From Pedobacter kyungheensis (GTDB lineage Bacteria; Bacteroidota; Bacteroidia; Sphingobacteriales; Sphingobacteriaceae): a stretch of 64,000 bases of DNA. Below, piece after piece: positions 7,089 to 14,152 of this stretch (positions are counted from its first letter, which is position 1; every line of letters starts with the position of its first letter). The position numbers were made by a program, and so were the translations under genes. A model generated the notes under the pieces. The model was not told where the DNA came from and ran no database searches. It was given only the letters and a program-made list of their open reading frames with translations. Location: NCBI RefSeq assembly GCF_000812965.1, contig NZ_JSYN01000032.1, positions 1-64,000 on the forward strand, read 5' to 3'.

Positions 7089-8063
7089 TTATTTCAATTC
7101 TTCCAGTACCGCTTTAATTACAGCTTGTGCGGCCCATAAACGGTTCCCTGCTTCGTGGATTACCAATGAATTTGGACCATCCAAAATCTCTGAAGATAAT
7201 TCCAGATCGCGGCGAACCGGTAGGCAATGCATAACCTTTGCATCGTTGGTAATTTTTAACTTTTCGTTATTCATCATCCAGCCATCAGGGTAAGTTAGTA
7301 CCTTACCATATTCTTTGTAGCTGCTCCAGTTTTTCACATATACATAATCGGCACCAACCAGGGCTTCTTCCAAATTATATTCAATTTTAGCACCTGGTGT
7401 AAAATCTTCAGCCAGCTCATAACCTTCCGGCTGGGCAATTGTAAAATCAATCATACCCTCTTCCTGTGCTTTGCACATCCATTCGGCAAAGGAATTTGGA
7501 ACGGCCTGCGGTAAAGCTTTTACGTGCGGTGCCCAGGCCAAAACTACTTTAGGTTTTGTGCCATCAGGTTTCTTGGTCCAGGTTTCGTGAATGGTTATGA
7601 TATCGGCAAAACTCTGCAAAGGGTGGCGTGTTGCACTCTCCAGACTTACTACCGGTACTGCGCAGTATTTTACAAACTTGTTAAAAAAATCTTCACTGTA
7701 ATCTTCCTCACGGTTGTTTAATTTTGGAAATGACCGCAAGCCCAAAATATCGCAATATTGGCCCATAACCGCGGCAGCTTCGCGAATATGCTCAACTGTA
7801 GAGCCATTCATAACAACTCCGTCCTGGGTTTCTAACGCCCAGCCTTCTTTATCCAGGTTCATCACCATCACATTCATACCTAAATTTAATGCGGCTTTTT
7901 GCGTGCTTAAACGGGTACGTAAGCTTGGGTTCATAAAAACCAAACCCAGGGTTTTGTTCTTACCTAAATCCTGATGTGCATAAGGGTTAGCCTTCAATGC
8001 CAATGCATCAGTTACAAATTGCTTGATGTTTCGAACATCGTGTACGGAAGTGAAAAGTTTCAT
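7089..8063 (-). CDS. argF': N-succinyl/N-acetyl-ornithine carbamoyltransferase
   Basis: Transfers the carbamoyl group to an N-acylated ornithine, as opposed to free ornithine. The 324-residue sequence has the carbamoyl-phosphate loop PSLRTR (46-51) and the HCLPVRR segment near the C-terminus. It aligns without gaps over its first 100 residues with the Bacteroides fragilis N-succinylornithine enzyme as I recall it, including RLSTQKAALNLGMNV. Position 90, which is Pro in the B. fragilis SOTCase and Glu in the Xanthomonas AOTCase and controls acyl-group choice, is Val here. Published swaps of that Glu to Val gave succinyl specificity, so succinylornithine is the better prediction. The enzyme connects argD and argB upstream to argE-prime downstream. 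Confidence 0.93.
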   Translation of the reverse strand: MKLFTSVHDVRNIKQFVTDALALKANPYAHQDLGKNKTLGLVFMNPSLRTRLSTQKAALNLGMNVMVMNLDKEGWALETQDGVVMNGSTVEHIREAAAVMGQYCDILGLRSFPKLNNREEDYSEDFFNKFVKYCAVPVVSLESATRHPLQSFADIITIHETWTKKPDGTKPKVVLAWAPHVKALPQAVPNSFAEWMCKAQEEGMIDFTIAQPEGYELAEDFTPGAKIEYNLEEALVGADYVYVKNWSSYKEYGKVLTYPDGWMMNNEKLKITNDAKVMHCLPVRRDLELSSEILDGPNSLVIHEAGNRLWAAQAVIKAVLEELK

Positions 8064-8067
8064 AATA

Positions 8068-8100
8068 AGGTCTAAGGTTTGAGGTATAGGGTTTAAGGTT
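8068..8100. repeat. AAGG-type repeat upstream of argF-prime
   Basis: The plus strand reads AAGGTCTAAGGTTTGAGG and then TATAGGGTTTAAGGTTT, tandem variants of a TAAGGTTT word. It has the same base composition as the other AAGG blocks but lies with the AAGG reading on the plus strand here. The relic reading frame of the neighbouring four-helix-bundle pseudogene stops within it (TAA at 8095-8093). Confidence 0.6.
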
Positions 8101-8466
8101 TTTCCCCTCCACCTGCTCTTAAAAATTTCAAAAATGAAATTAGCATAGCCCTAACTTCATTAATTGATTTGTTTACTTTTTTATAATCTTATTCGCTTAT
8201 GTATTTCAATTCTGAAGCACATAAACAACAATAATCTATTTCATTTATTGAGCCCAAAGCCGTATCGAGAAAATGTGCAAAATCTTTGTCGGTAAACCTG
8301 CCGCATCCCTCTACAATATTTAAAGGTACAGATAATGAAGCTCGTGTAAGTTGAGACGTTAATTCAAACCTTTCTTCTTTTGGAAACTTTGTTGCTATCT
8401 CTTTTTAATGAACATATTTAGTTCATGAGATTTTTTCCAAACATCAAGCTTTTTGTAGTCTCTCAT
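8093..8466 (-). pseudogene. Decayed four-helix-bundle (S23/IVP-type) protein gene
   Basis: The frame starting at 8466 encodes MRDYKKLDVWKKSHELNMF, nearly the same head as the intact gene at 9712-10068. It loses frame at a homopolymer (five T on the plus strand, 8402-8406). In the shifted frame the rest is recognisable, including SVPLNIVEGCGRFTDKDFAH and FLDTALGSINEID. It then meets an in-frame TAA at 8191-8189, with sequence resembling INEVRAMLISFLKFL beyond it. One frameshift plus one nonsense codon make it a pseudogene. It fills most of the 407-bp gap between argD and argF-prime. The family is named after proteins encoded in 23S rRNA intervening sequences; standalone copies have no established function. 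Confidence 0.85.
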
Positions 8467-8470
8467 TACC

Positions 8471-9619
8471 TTAAGCCTTATGCCCTACACCTTTCACCGC
8501 TTTTGTAAACGCTTCCAAAAACTCATCAGCGTGCGATTTAGTTAAATTTAATGCTGGCAATAAACGGATTACATTTGGTTTTGCCTCACCGGTGAAGATG
8601 AAATGTTTAAATAATAATTCTTTTTTAACATGCGCCAGTTCCTCAGGCAATTCAATACCAATCATTAGACCACGGCCACGAACTTCTTTTACCTGTTCAA
8701 ATTTCTTTAATTCAGCAATTAAATAGTTTCCAACCTCTTCGGCATTTTTCATCAGATTATCCTGCTCCATCACTTCCAGTACGGCTAATGCTGCAGCGCA
8801 AGCCAGGTGGTTACCGCCAAAGGTTGTACCCAATTCGCCATGCCAAGGTTTAAATTTAGGAGCAATAGCAATTCCAGCTACCGGAAATCCGTTGCCCATG
8901 CCTTTTGCCATAGTATACACATCGGCTTCTACTCCGGCCCAATCGTGCGAGTAAAATAAACCTGTACGGCCGTAACCACATTGTACTGAATCGGCAATGT
9001 AAACGGCATTATACTCATCGCACAACGAACGGATTTTTTGAAGGAAACTTTTCGAAGCTTCTTTAATTCCACCAACGCCTTGTATGCCTTCAATAATTAC
9101 CGCACAAATTTCGTTGCCTTGTGCTTTAAAAGTCTCTTCTAAAGCCACTTCGTTGTTGTGTGGCAAAAAGATAACATTTTCAGTTTGGTTAACAGGAGCT
9201 ACAATTTTGGGGTTATCGGTTACGGCAACTGCTAAAGAGGTACGTCCGTGAAAAGCGCCGGTAAAAGCAATCACCTTTTTTCTCCCATTGTAAAACGAAG
9301 CCAGTTTAAGTGCATTTTCGTTTGCTTCGGCACCAGAATTACATAAAAATAACTGAAAATCTTTTTTGCCTGATACTTCGCCCAGCTTTTCAGCCAGTTG
9401 TACCTGCAAAGGAATTTTAACAGAATTAGAATAAAAGCCAACCTTGTTTAACTGATCGGTTAAACGGCCTACATAATGCGGATTGGTATGACCAATTGAA
9501 ATTACGGCATGTCCGCCGTATAAATCTAAATATTGTTGTCCGTTAGCATCCCAAACATTGCTGCCAGCTGCTTTGGTAATTTCTATATCGTTAAGTGGGT
9601 AAACGTCGAATAAGTTCAT
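8471..9619 (-). CDS. argD: Class III aminotransferase, acyl-ornithine aminotransferase
   Basis: Converts the N-acylglutamate semialdehyde to N-acylornithine with glutamate as donor. Its 382 residues show the class III pattern: NSGAEANENALKLA at 94-107, the cofactor Asp210 in YIADSVQCGYGRTG, and the Schiff-base Lys239 in TMAKGMGNGFPVAG. Length is typical. The last residues (VKGVGHKA) are encoded by AAGGTGTAGGGCATAAGGCT, an AAGG-family repeat, so the C-terminal tail seems to have been rebuilt by repeat insertion. A decayed four-helix-bundle gene follows within 5 bp of the stop. Confidence 0.95.
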   Translation of the reverse strand: MNLFDVYPLNDIEITKAAGSNVWDANGQQYLDLYGGHAVISIGHTNPHYVGRLTDQLNKVGFYSNSVKIPLQVQLAEKLGEVSGKKDFQLFLCNSGAEANENALKLASFYNGRKKVIAFTGAFHGRTSLAVAVTDNPKIVAPVNQTENVIFLPHNNEVALEETFKAQGNEICAVIIEGIQGVGGIKEASKSFLQKIRSLCDEYNAVYIADSVQCGYGRTGLFYSHDWAGVEADVYTMAKGMGNGFPVAGIAIAPKFKPWHGELGTTFGGNHLACAAALAVLEVMEQDNLMKNAEEVGNYLIAELKKFEQVKEVRGRGLMIGIELPEELAHVKKELLFKHFIFTGEAKPNVIRLLPALNLTKSHADEFLEAFTKAVKGVGHKA

Positions 9620-9621
9620 CT

Positions 9622-9660
9622 TGTTAAGGTTAAAGACTAAAGACTAAAGACCAAAGCTTC
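9622..9660. repeat. AAAGACT short tandem repeat upstream of argD
   Basis: The stretch AAAGACTAAAGACTAAAGAC is a 7-bp word repeated three times and followed by CAAAGC. A reverse-oriented relative, TTTGGTCTTTGGTCTTT, lies at 10087-10105 on the other side of the four-helix-bundle gene at 9712-10068. So the gene is loosely bracketed by inverted simple repeats. No other signal is seen here. Confidence 0.55.
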
Positions 9661-9711
9661 CTATCATTTTTTAAAATAGCAGTTAGCTCAATTCAATAGC
9701 ATTCAATCCTG

Positions 9712-10068
9712 TTAAGGTCTTAGGTGTTTTATTAAGCCAATTAACATTGCTTTAACTTCACCTGTCATTTTATATATTTCTAAATACTTATTTTCTTCAA
9801 GGTATTCTAAATCCTTTGCCAGAAAACAAGCGTATTCCAACTCCTGAACCGAGCCCAAAGCATTGTCAAGAAAGTGGGCAAAATCCTTCTCAGTGCGCCT
9901 ACTGGCTCCTTCAACAATGTTTAGCGGAACAGAATAAGCTGCCCGTTTCACCTGGCTTTGCAAATCATATTTTTCATGAGCCGGAAAATCAGGCAAAATA
10001 GCCTTGTAAACATATAAAACCATCAAATGTGATTTTTTCCAAACATCTAACTTTTGATAATCTCTCAT
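9712..10068 (-). CDS. Four-helix-bundle (23S rRNA intervening-sequence type) protein
   Basis: A 118-residue all-helical protein with the family signature: an N-terminal MRDYQKLDVWKKSH, a middle SVPLNIVEGASRRTEKDFAH segment and a C-terminal MLIGLIKHL helix. The family (S23/IVP) was first seen in 23S rRNA intervening sequences; this copy is not near an rRNA gene. It interrupts the arginine cluster between argC and argD and is the only intact one of three family members in the window; the others are at 8093-8466 and 55638-56006. Function is unknown. Its frame is intact and of usual length. Confidence 0.9.
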   Translation of the reverse strand: MRDYQKLDVWKKSHLMVLYVYKAILPDFPAHEKYDLQSQVKRAAYSVPLNIVEGASRRTEKDFAHFLDNALGSVQELEYACFLAKDLEYLEENKYLEIYKMTGEVKAMLIGLIKHLRP

Positions 10069-10114
10069 ATGTTTTAGCTATTCAGGCTTTGGTCTTTGGT
10101 CTTTCCGCTTTCGT

Positions 10115-11098
10115 CTAAAAGTTGGCTGCCTTCAATTTTAAGCCTGCGGTTTCATCCAATCCAAACATTAAGTTCATGTTCTGAACAGCCTGACCGCTGG
10201 CGCCTTTTAACAGGTTATCGATAATACTGATGACAAACAGTTTGTTGCCATGTTTCTCGATGTGTACCAATGCTTTATTGGTATTTACCACCTGCTTTAA
10301 ATCAATGTTTTTCCGGCTTACATGTGTAAAAGGATGTGCGCTGTAATAATCTTCGTAAATAGCTTGCGCTTCTTCCAAAGTAAGATCGCTCTCCATGTAC
10401 ATTGCCGCCAAAATACCACGGGTAAAGGCACCACGTTGCGGGATGAAATTCAAGGTGTCAGTAAGCGAGGGTTGTAACTGCAACAAACTTTCACTGATTT
10501 CGTTCAGGTGCTGGTGTTCAAAAGCCTTGTAAATAGAAAGATTGTTGTTTCTCCAGCTAAAATGTGAGGTCGTAGCTAAGCTCTGTCCTGCCCCTGTTGA
10601 ACCTGTAGTAGCATTAATGTGCACCTCTTGTTTAATTAAACCTTTAGCAGCTAAAGGCAATAACCCCAGCTGAATACAAGTTGCGAAACAGCCTGGATTG
10701 GCAATATTGCTTGTCGATTTAATTTTATCGCGGTTCAATTCCGGAAGTCCGTAAACGAATTTACGGTTTAAAAGCTGTGCATTTTGAGCCAGTCTGAAGT
10801 CCTGCGATAAATCAATAATCCTGATGTTATCGTTAATGGAATTAGCAGCTAAAAACTTCTTTGCATCACCGTGGCCAACACAAAGAAAAAGCACATCAAT
10901 ATCCTGAGGGATATCGTTTACAAAGCGTAAATCGGTATCGCCAATTAAATCCGTATGCACATCAGAAATCAGGTTTCCAGCATTACTGGTGCTGTTAACA
11001 AAAGCAATTTCAACATTTGGGTGGTTAACTAAAATGCGCAGCATTTCGCCGCCAGTATAACCTGCCCCACCAATTATCCCTGCTTTAATTTTATTCAT
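10115..11098 (-). CDS. argC: N-acetyl-gamma-glutamyl-phosphate reductase
   Basis: Reduces N-acylglutamyl phosphate to the semialdehyde with NADPH. The 327-residue protein has the nucleotide loop GGAGYTGGEML at 10-20 and the catalytic Cys137 in NPGCFATC. The region around TTGSTGAGQ and the downstream His that helps catalysis (FEHQHLNEI) are also present. Start and length are normal for the short type 1 form. The GNAT gene upstream ends only 2 bp before its ATG, so the two are certainly co-transcribed. Confidence 0.96.
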   Translation of the reverse strand: MNKIKAGIIGGAGYTGGEMLRILVNHPNVEIAFVNSTSNAGNLISDVHTDLIGDTDLRFVNDIPQDIDVLFLCVGHGDAKKFLAANSINDNIRIIDLSQDFRLAQNAQLLNRKFVYGLPELNRDKIKSTSNIANPGCFATCIQLGLLPLAAKGLIKQEVHINATTGSTGAGQSLATTSHFSWRNNNLSIYKAFEHQHLNEISESLLQLQPSLTDTLNFIPQRGAFTRGILAAMYMESDLTLEEAQAIYEDYYSAHPFTHVSRKNIDLKQVVNTNKALVHIEKHGNKLFVISIIDNLLKGASGQAVQNMNLMFGLDETAGLKLKAANF

Positions 11099-11100
11099 CG

Positions 11101-11571
11101 CTATGAGTTTAGTACTATTTTATAAAGAAAAAAATTTTCGTCGTTTGCCTGTTTCACAAAGCCTATACTTTCATACAAATGCTGTGCGGTATAATTATCT
11201 ACGGCTGTTTCCAGTTGTACAAATGTAGCTCCTGTAGTTTTGGCAAACTCCATGGCGGTTTTAATCAGCTTTTCGCCTATACCTTGTTTTCGGCAATCGG
11301 CATCAACATACAGATCGTTTAAGATCCAGTTTTTACTTAATCTTACCGATGAATATTTCGGATATAGCTGCGTAAAACCTATTGCTTGCTGATTGTCGGT
11401 ATCAATGGCTACAAAAATGATCGATTCGTTTTGCTGCAAACGCTCATCAATAAAGGCTTTGGCCATCCCGATATCCGAAAACTGATTATAGAATATACGA
11501 TATTGGTTAAACAGGCCAGCTACCAGATGACCTTCTGTTAATCCTATTCGTTTGATTTCTATATTACTCAC
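11101..11571 (-). CDS. GNAT family N-acetyltransferase
   Basis: A 156-residue single-domain GNAT acyltransferase. The acetyl-CoA loop is visible as DADCRKQGIGEKLI (motif A), preceded by the beta strand LNDLYVD, and motif B appears as VQLETAVDNYTAQHLYESIGF. The substrate is unknown. It lies between argG and argC, 2 bp from argC. It could supply or recycle the acyl group of the pathway, but stand-alone GNATs of this length often act on small molecules such as amines or antibiotics, so the link rests on position alone. Confidence 0.88.
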   Translation of the reverse strand: MSNIEIKRIGLTEGHLVAGLFNQYRIFYNQFSDIGMAKAFIDERLQQNESIIFVAIDTDNQQAIGFTQLYPKYSSVRLSKNWILNDLYVDADCRKQGIGEKLIKTAMEFAKTTGATFVQLETAVDNYTAQHLYESIGFVKQANDENFFLYKIVLNS

Positions 11572-11597
11572 AATCAGTTCTGTCGTTTAGGGTTGAA

Positions 11598-11678
11598 AAA
11601 TGGTGTAGGGCGTAAGGTTTAGGGTTTAAGGCGCAGAAGCTGACCTTAAACCTTATGCCATTTACCTTATACCTTTTA
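11598..11678. repeat. Inverted AAGG repeats forming an intercistronic hairpin after argG
   Basis: The plus strand carries GTAAGGTTTAGGGTTTAAGG and, after CGCAGAAGCTGA, the reverse-complementary CCTTAAACCTTATGCC. The two blocks are head-to-head copies of the AAGG repeat and can pair into a stem with the 12-15-nt middle as loop. It lies just downstream of argG on the transcribed strand. There is no U-run typical of an intrinsic terminator, so it might act as an mRNA-processing or stability element. Confidence 0.6.
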
Positions 11679-11680
11679 AA

Positions 11681-12871
11681 CTATGCTTCTTCGCCGTTTA
11701 CTTTATGCCAGATCATTACCTGATTACCGAAGATTTTAGAGAAACCTTTTACATCTTCACCGCTCCAGGCATTGTTCATTTCGCCATAGCTACCAAATTT
11801 ATTGCTCATTAAATCGTGGTTAGATTCAATACCGATAATCTGGAAACGATATGGCAATAGCTCAACAAAAACTTTACCGCTCACAAATTTCTGCGTATCA
11901 GCTAAGAATGCTTCGATATTCCGCATAATCGGGTCGTGAAACTGACCTTCATGTAACCAGTTGCCATAGAAAGAAGACAATTGTTCCTTCCAGCTTAACT
12001 GCCATTTGGTTAAAGTATGTTTTTCTAAAGTATGGTGCGCTTTGATAATAATTACCGGACCCGCAGCCTCGAAACCTACACGGCCTTTAATACCGATAAT
12101 GGTATCGCCCACATGGATATCGCGGCCAATACCGAAAGGTTGTGCAATAGCCTGTAATTTCTGGATTGCTTTTACCGGCTCCAATTTTTCGCCATCAAGC
12201 GCTACCAGCTCTCCCTTTTCGAAAGTAAGTTCAATTTTACGCGGTTCGGTTTCAGAAACCTGCGTTGGCCAGGCACTTTCTGGCAGGGTTTCGTGAGAGG
12301 TTAACGTTTCTTTACCACCTACTGAGGTACCCCATAAACCTTTATTGATCGAGTATCTTGCTTTTTCGGCACTATACTCAACACCATGACCCGCCAAATA
12401 CTCAATTTCGGCTTCACGTGATAATTTTAAATCCCTGATTGGCGTAATGATTTCAACACCTGGAATCAGGATATTAAAAATCATATCGAAACGTACCTGA
12501 TCATTACCCGCACCTGTACTTCCATGTGCCACATAATCAGCACCAATTTTCTTTACATAGTTGGCAATTGCAGTAGCCTGACTTACACGTTCTGCACTAA
12601 CAGAAAGCGGGTAGGTTGCATTTTTTAATACGTTGCCGAAAATCAGGTATTTAATACAATCGTCATAGTAACCTTCTGTTTCATCTACCACAGCATGCGA
12701 TTTTACCCCTAAAGCGTAAGCTCTTTTCTCAATTTCCTGTAATTCCTCATCTGAGAAACCACCAGTATTTACAATCACCGAGTGAACTTCTAATCCACGG
12801 TCTTTTGCCAGGTAAATACAGCAAAATGAGGTATCTAATCCTCCGCTAAATGCTAAAACAACTTTTTTCAT
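11681..12871 (-). CDS. argG: Argininosuccinate synthase
   Basis: Joins citrulline and aspartate with ATP to make argininosuccinate. The 396 residues begin with the N-type ATP-pyrophosphatase loop AFSGGLDTS (7-15). The citrulline/aspartate-binding segments VAHGSTGAGNDQVRFD and YSINKGLWGTSVGGKETL follow. Length matches the bacterial type. The upstream GNAT gene ends 1 bp before the ATG, so both are read as one unit from the promoter near 13.84 kb. Confidence 0.97.
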   Translation of the reverse strand: MKKVVLAFSGGLDTSFCCIYLAKDRGLEVHSVIVNTGGFSDEELQEIEKRAYALGVKSHAVVDETEGYYDDCIKYLIFGNVLKNATYPLSVSAERVSQATAIANYVKKIGADYVAHGSTGAGNDQVRFDMIFNILIPGVEIITPIRDLKLSREAEIEYLAGHGVEYSAEKARYSINKGLWGTSVGGKETLTSHETLPESAWPTQVSETEPRKIELTFEKGELVALDGEKLEPVKAIQKLQAIAQPFGIGRDIHVGDTIIGIKGRVGFEAAGPVIIIKAHHTLEKHTLTKWQLSWKEQLSSFYGNWLHEGQFHDPIMRNIEAFLADTQKFVSGKVFVELLPYRFQIIGIESNHDLMSNKFGSYGEMNNAWSGEDVKGFSKIFGNQVMIWHKVNGEEA

Positions 12872-12872
12872 G

Positions 12873-13571
12873 CTATTTAAATAAAAGGGTAAATAAAAAT
12901 AAAAGGGCTTTTAAGCCGGTTTTCGGCTTTGGTTTAACAACCAAACGTTGTTTGATGCGCATAAAGCGCTCGTATAATTTGGGTTTCTTTTGCAGTTCTT
13001 CGGCAAATTGCTTGGCTACTTCGTGTTTTTTCTCAGCCGGATCGTAAAGCATAGCAGTGCACATGCAGTTTTTACGTTCCTTCATTTTTAAAATCTCGAA
13101 GTTTACGCAACTCTGGCAGCCTTTCCAAAACTCTTCATCCTGGGTAAGTTCGCTGTAGGTTACCGGTTCGTAGCCTAAATCTGAGTTTATTTTCATTACC
13201 GCCAAACCAGTTGTTAAACCAAAGATTTTTGCTTTGGGATACAACCTTCTCGATAAACCGAAGATTTCATTTTTAATGGCTTTGGCCAATCCGGCTTTAC
13301 GGTATTTTGGACTTACTACCAAACCACTGTTGGCCACAAATTGTCCGTGACTCCAGGTTTCGATGTAGCAAAATCCTGCCCATGAACCATCTTTGTGGAA
13401 AGCAATAACCGATTTGCCCTCCTGCATCTTGTTAGAGATGTATTCTGGTGAACGCTTTGCGATACCCGTACCACGCGCTTTCGCAGATTCGGCCATCTCG
13501 GTTACAATTTCTTCTGCAAATACACGATGTTCAGGAAGTGCAACCTGCACTATAAATTCGTTAATATCCAT
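12873..13571 (-). CDS. GNAT-type acyltransferase with Cys-rich tail, candidate N-acylglutamate synthase
   Basis: A 232-residue protein with a GNAT core (motif A region VSPKYRKAGLAKAIKNEIFG, residues 87-105). A C-terminal extension contains Cys152-x2-Cys155 and Cys169-x-Cys171, spaced like a metal-binding knuckle, then a basic tail ending in a hydrophobic LKALLFLFTLLF. It is the first gene of the arginine operon and abuts argG with a 1-bp gap. No argA or argJ is present in the window, and the pathway needs an acyl donor step at this point, so it is the natural candidate for N-acetyl- or N-succinyl-glutamate synthase (inference). Zinc binding is unproven. Confidence 0.8.
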   Translation of the reverse strand: MDINEFIVQVALPEHRVFAEEIVTEMAESAKARGTGIAKRSPEYISNKMQEGKSVIAFHKDGSWAGFCYIETWSHGQFVANSGLVVSPKYRKAGLAKAIKNEIFGLSRRLYPKAKIFGLTTGLAVMKINSDLGYEPVTYSELTQDEEFWKGCQSCVNFEILKMKERKNCMCTAMLYDPAEKKHEVAKQFAEELQKKPKLYERFMRIKQRLVVKPKPKTGLKALLFLFTLLFK

Positions 13572-13822
13572 TCGTTTTCTAACGAAAAATTATTAGTATT
13601 CTTGTTAATTGGGTTTTTAGAGAGGATCAATTCCTCGTTACGTTTAGTTGAGTACTAAATACGTGGAGTAAAATTTTGCCGGCTTGTGGGGTAATAAAAT
13701 ACGGGCTGAAAACGATTAATAAACAAACTCTCACCAGCAACCAAATGGGCTGTGAAAACAGAAAGTTTATGTAAAAATTGTTTAATCATTTCCTGCGTAT
13801 TAAAACGGCTTTAACTCTATTG
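13572..13822 (-). promoter_or_regulatory. Long 5' leader of the arginine operon
   Basis: From the predicted transcription start near 13822 to the first gene at 13571 is about 250 nt. In the transcribed direction it holds a 44-codon open frame (13789-13655). A hairpin TTTAGT/ACTAAA overlaps that frame's stop codon (about 13642-13659). A second hairpin GAGGA/TCCTC lies at 13622-13636. The order of leader frame, hairpin, hairpin, structural gene is what attenuation or riboswitch-like control would look like, but no U-run terminator follows. Neither ArgR boxes nor a known riboswitch are recognised. Confidence 0.4.
13655..13789 (-). CDS. Possible leader peptide of the arginine operon (44 aa)
   Basis: A small frame starts at ATG 13789, preceded by GCAGGAA, a fair ribosome-binding sequence. 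It encodes 44 residues beginning MIKQFLHKLSVFTAHLVAG and ending in TSRQNFTPRI. Three arginine codons occur (residues 26, 37 and 43), two of them close to the stop. The stop codon is embedded in a hairpin. It is either a regulatory leader peptide or a chance frame; only conservation of the codons in related genomes would decide. Confidence 0.35.
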   Translation of the reverse strand: MIKQFLHKLSVFTAHLVAGESLFINRFQPVFYYPTSRQNFTPRI

Positions 13823-13827
13823 AGGTG

Positions 13828-13858
13828 CAAAGGTTTAAATAAAAATCGAGTTACACAA
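13828..13858 (-). promoter_or_regulatory. Predicted promoter of the arginine operon
   Basis: On the minus strand TTG (13858-13856) is followed after 20 nt by AACCTTTG (13835-13828). This matches the Bacteroidetes -33 TTG / -7 TAnnTTTG pattern with one mismatch in the -7 box. Transcription would start near 13822. Confidence 0.5.
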
Positions 13859-14152
13859 TATTATCCTCATTTTTTTATGCCTGGAGTTTAATTTTTTTAA
13901 ACTAATCTGACTTAATTCTACCTCAAGGCACACATTCATTTAAAACTAAAAAGCAATTGTTAAACAGATCGGATTAAATCGGGCCTGCCAATATTAACAT
14001 TGTTAAAAATATCAGGCAAACTTTAACATCTGCTTAACATCATTTAACATCCTTCAATAGGCTTTAAAAGCAATATTTGTAGGCCTGTAGCGAAAGCTTT
14101 TCGGCTAACGTTTTATGGTTACCCTTTAATATTTAAATCCAATTTCAAAAAG
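13859..14152. other. Divergent intergenic region between arginine operon and DUF4397 gene
   Basis: AT-rich with runs such as TTTTTTTATG and repeated TTAACAT words (near 13990-14050). A weak plus-strand -7 element, AATATTTG at 14072-14079, could serve the lipoprotein gene at 14153. I see no reading frame, tRNA or hairpin repeat here. Confidence 0.35.

Noticed and set aside
1..13571. A genomic island spanning the arginine cluster and the IS end
   Set aside because: The arg genes have the host base composition and a typical phylum-specific order; only the IS, the toxin-antitoxin-like pair and the four-helix-bundle genes look added.
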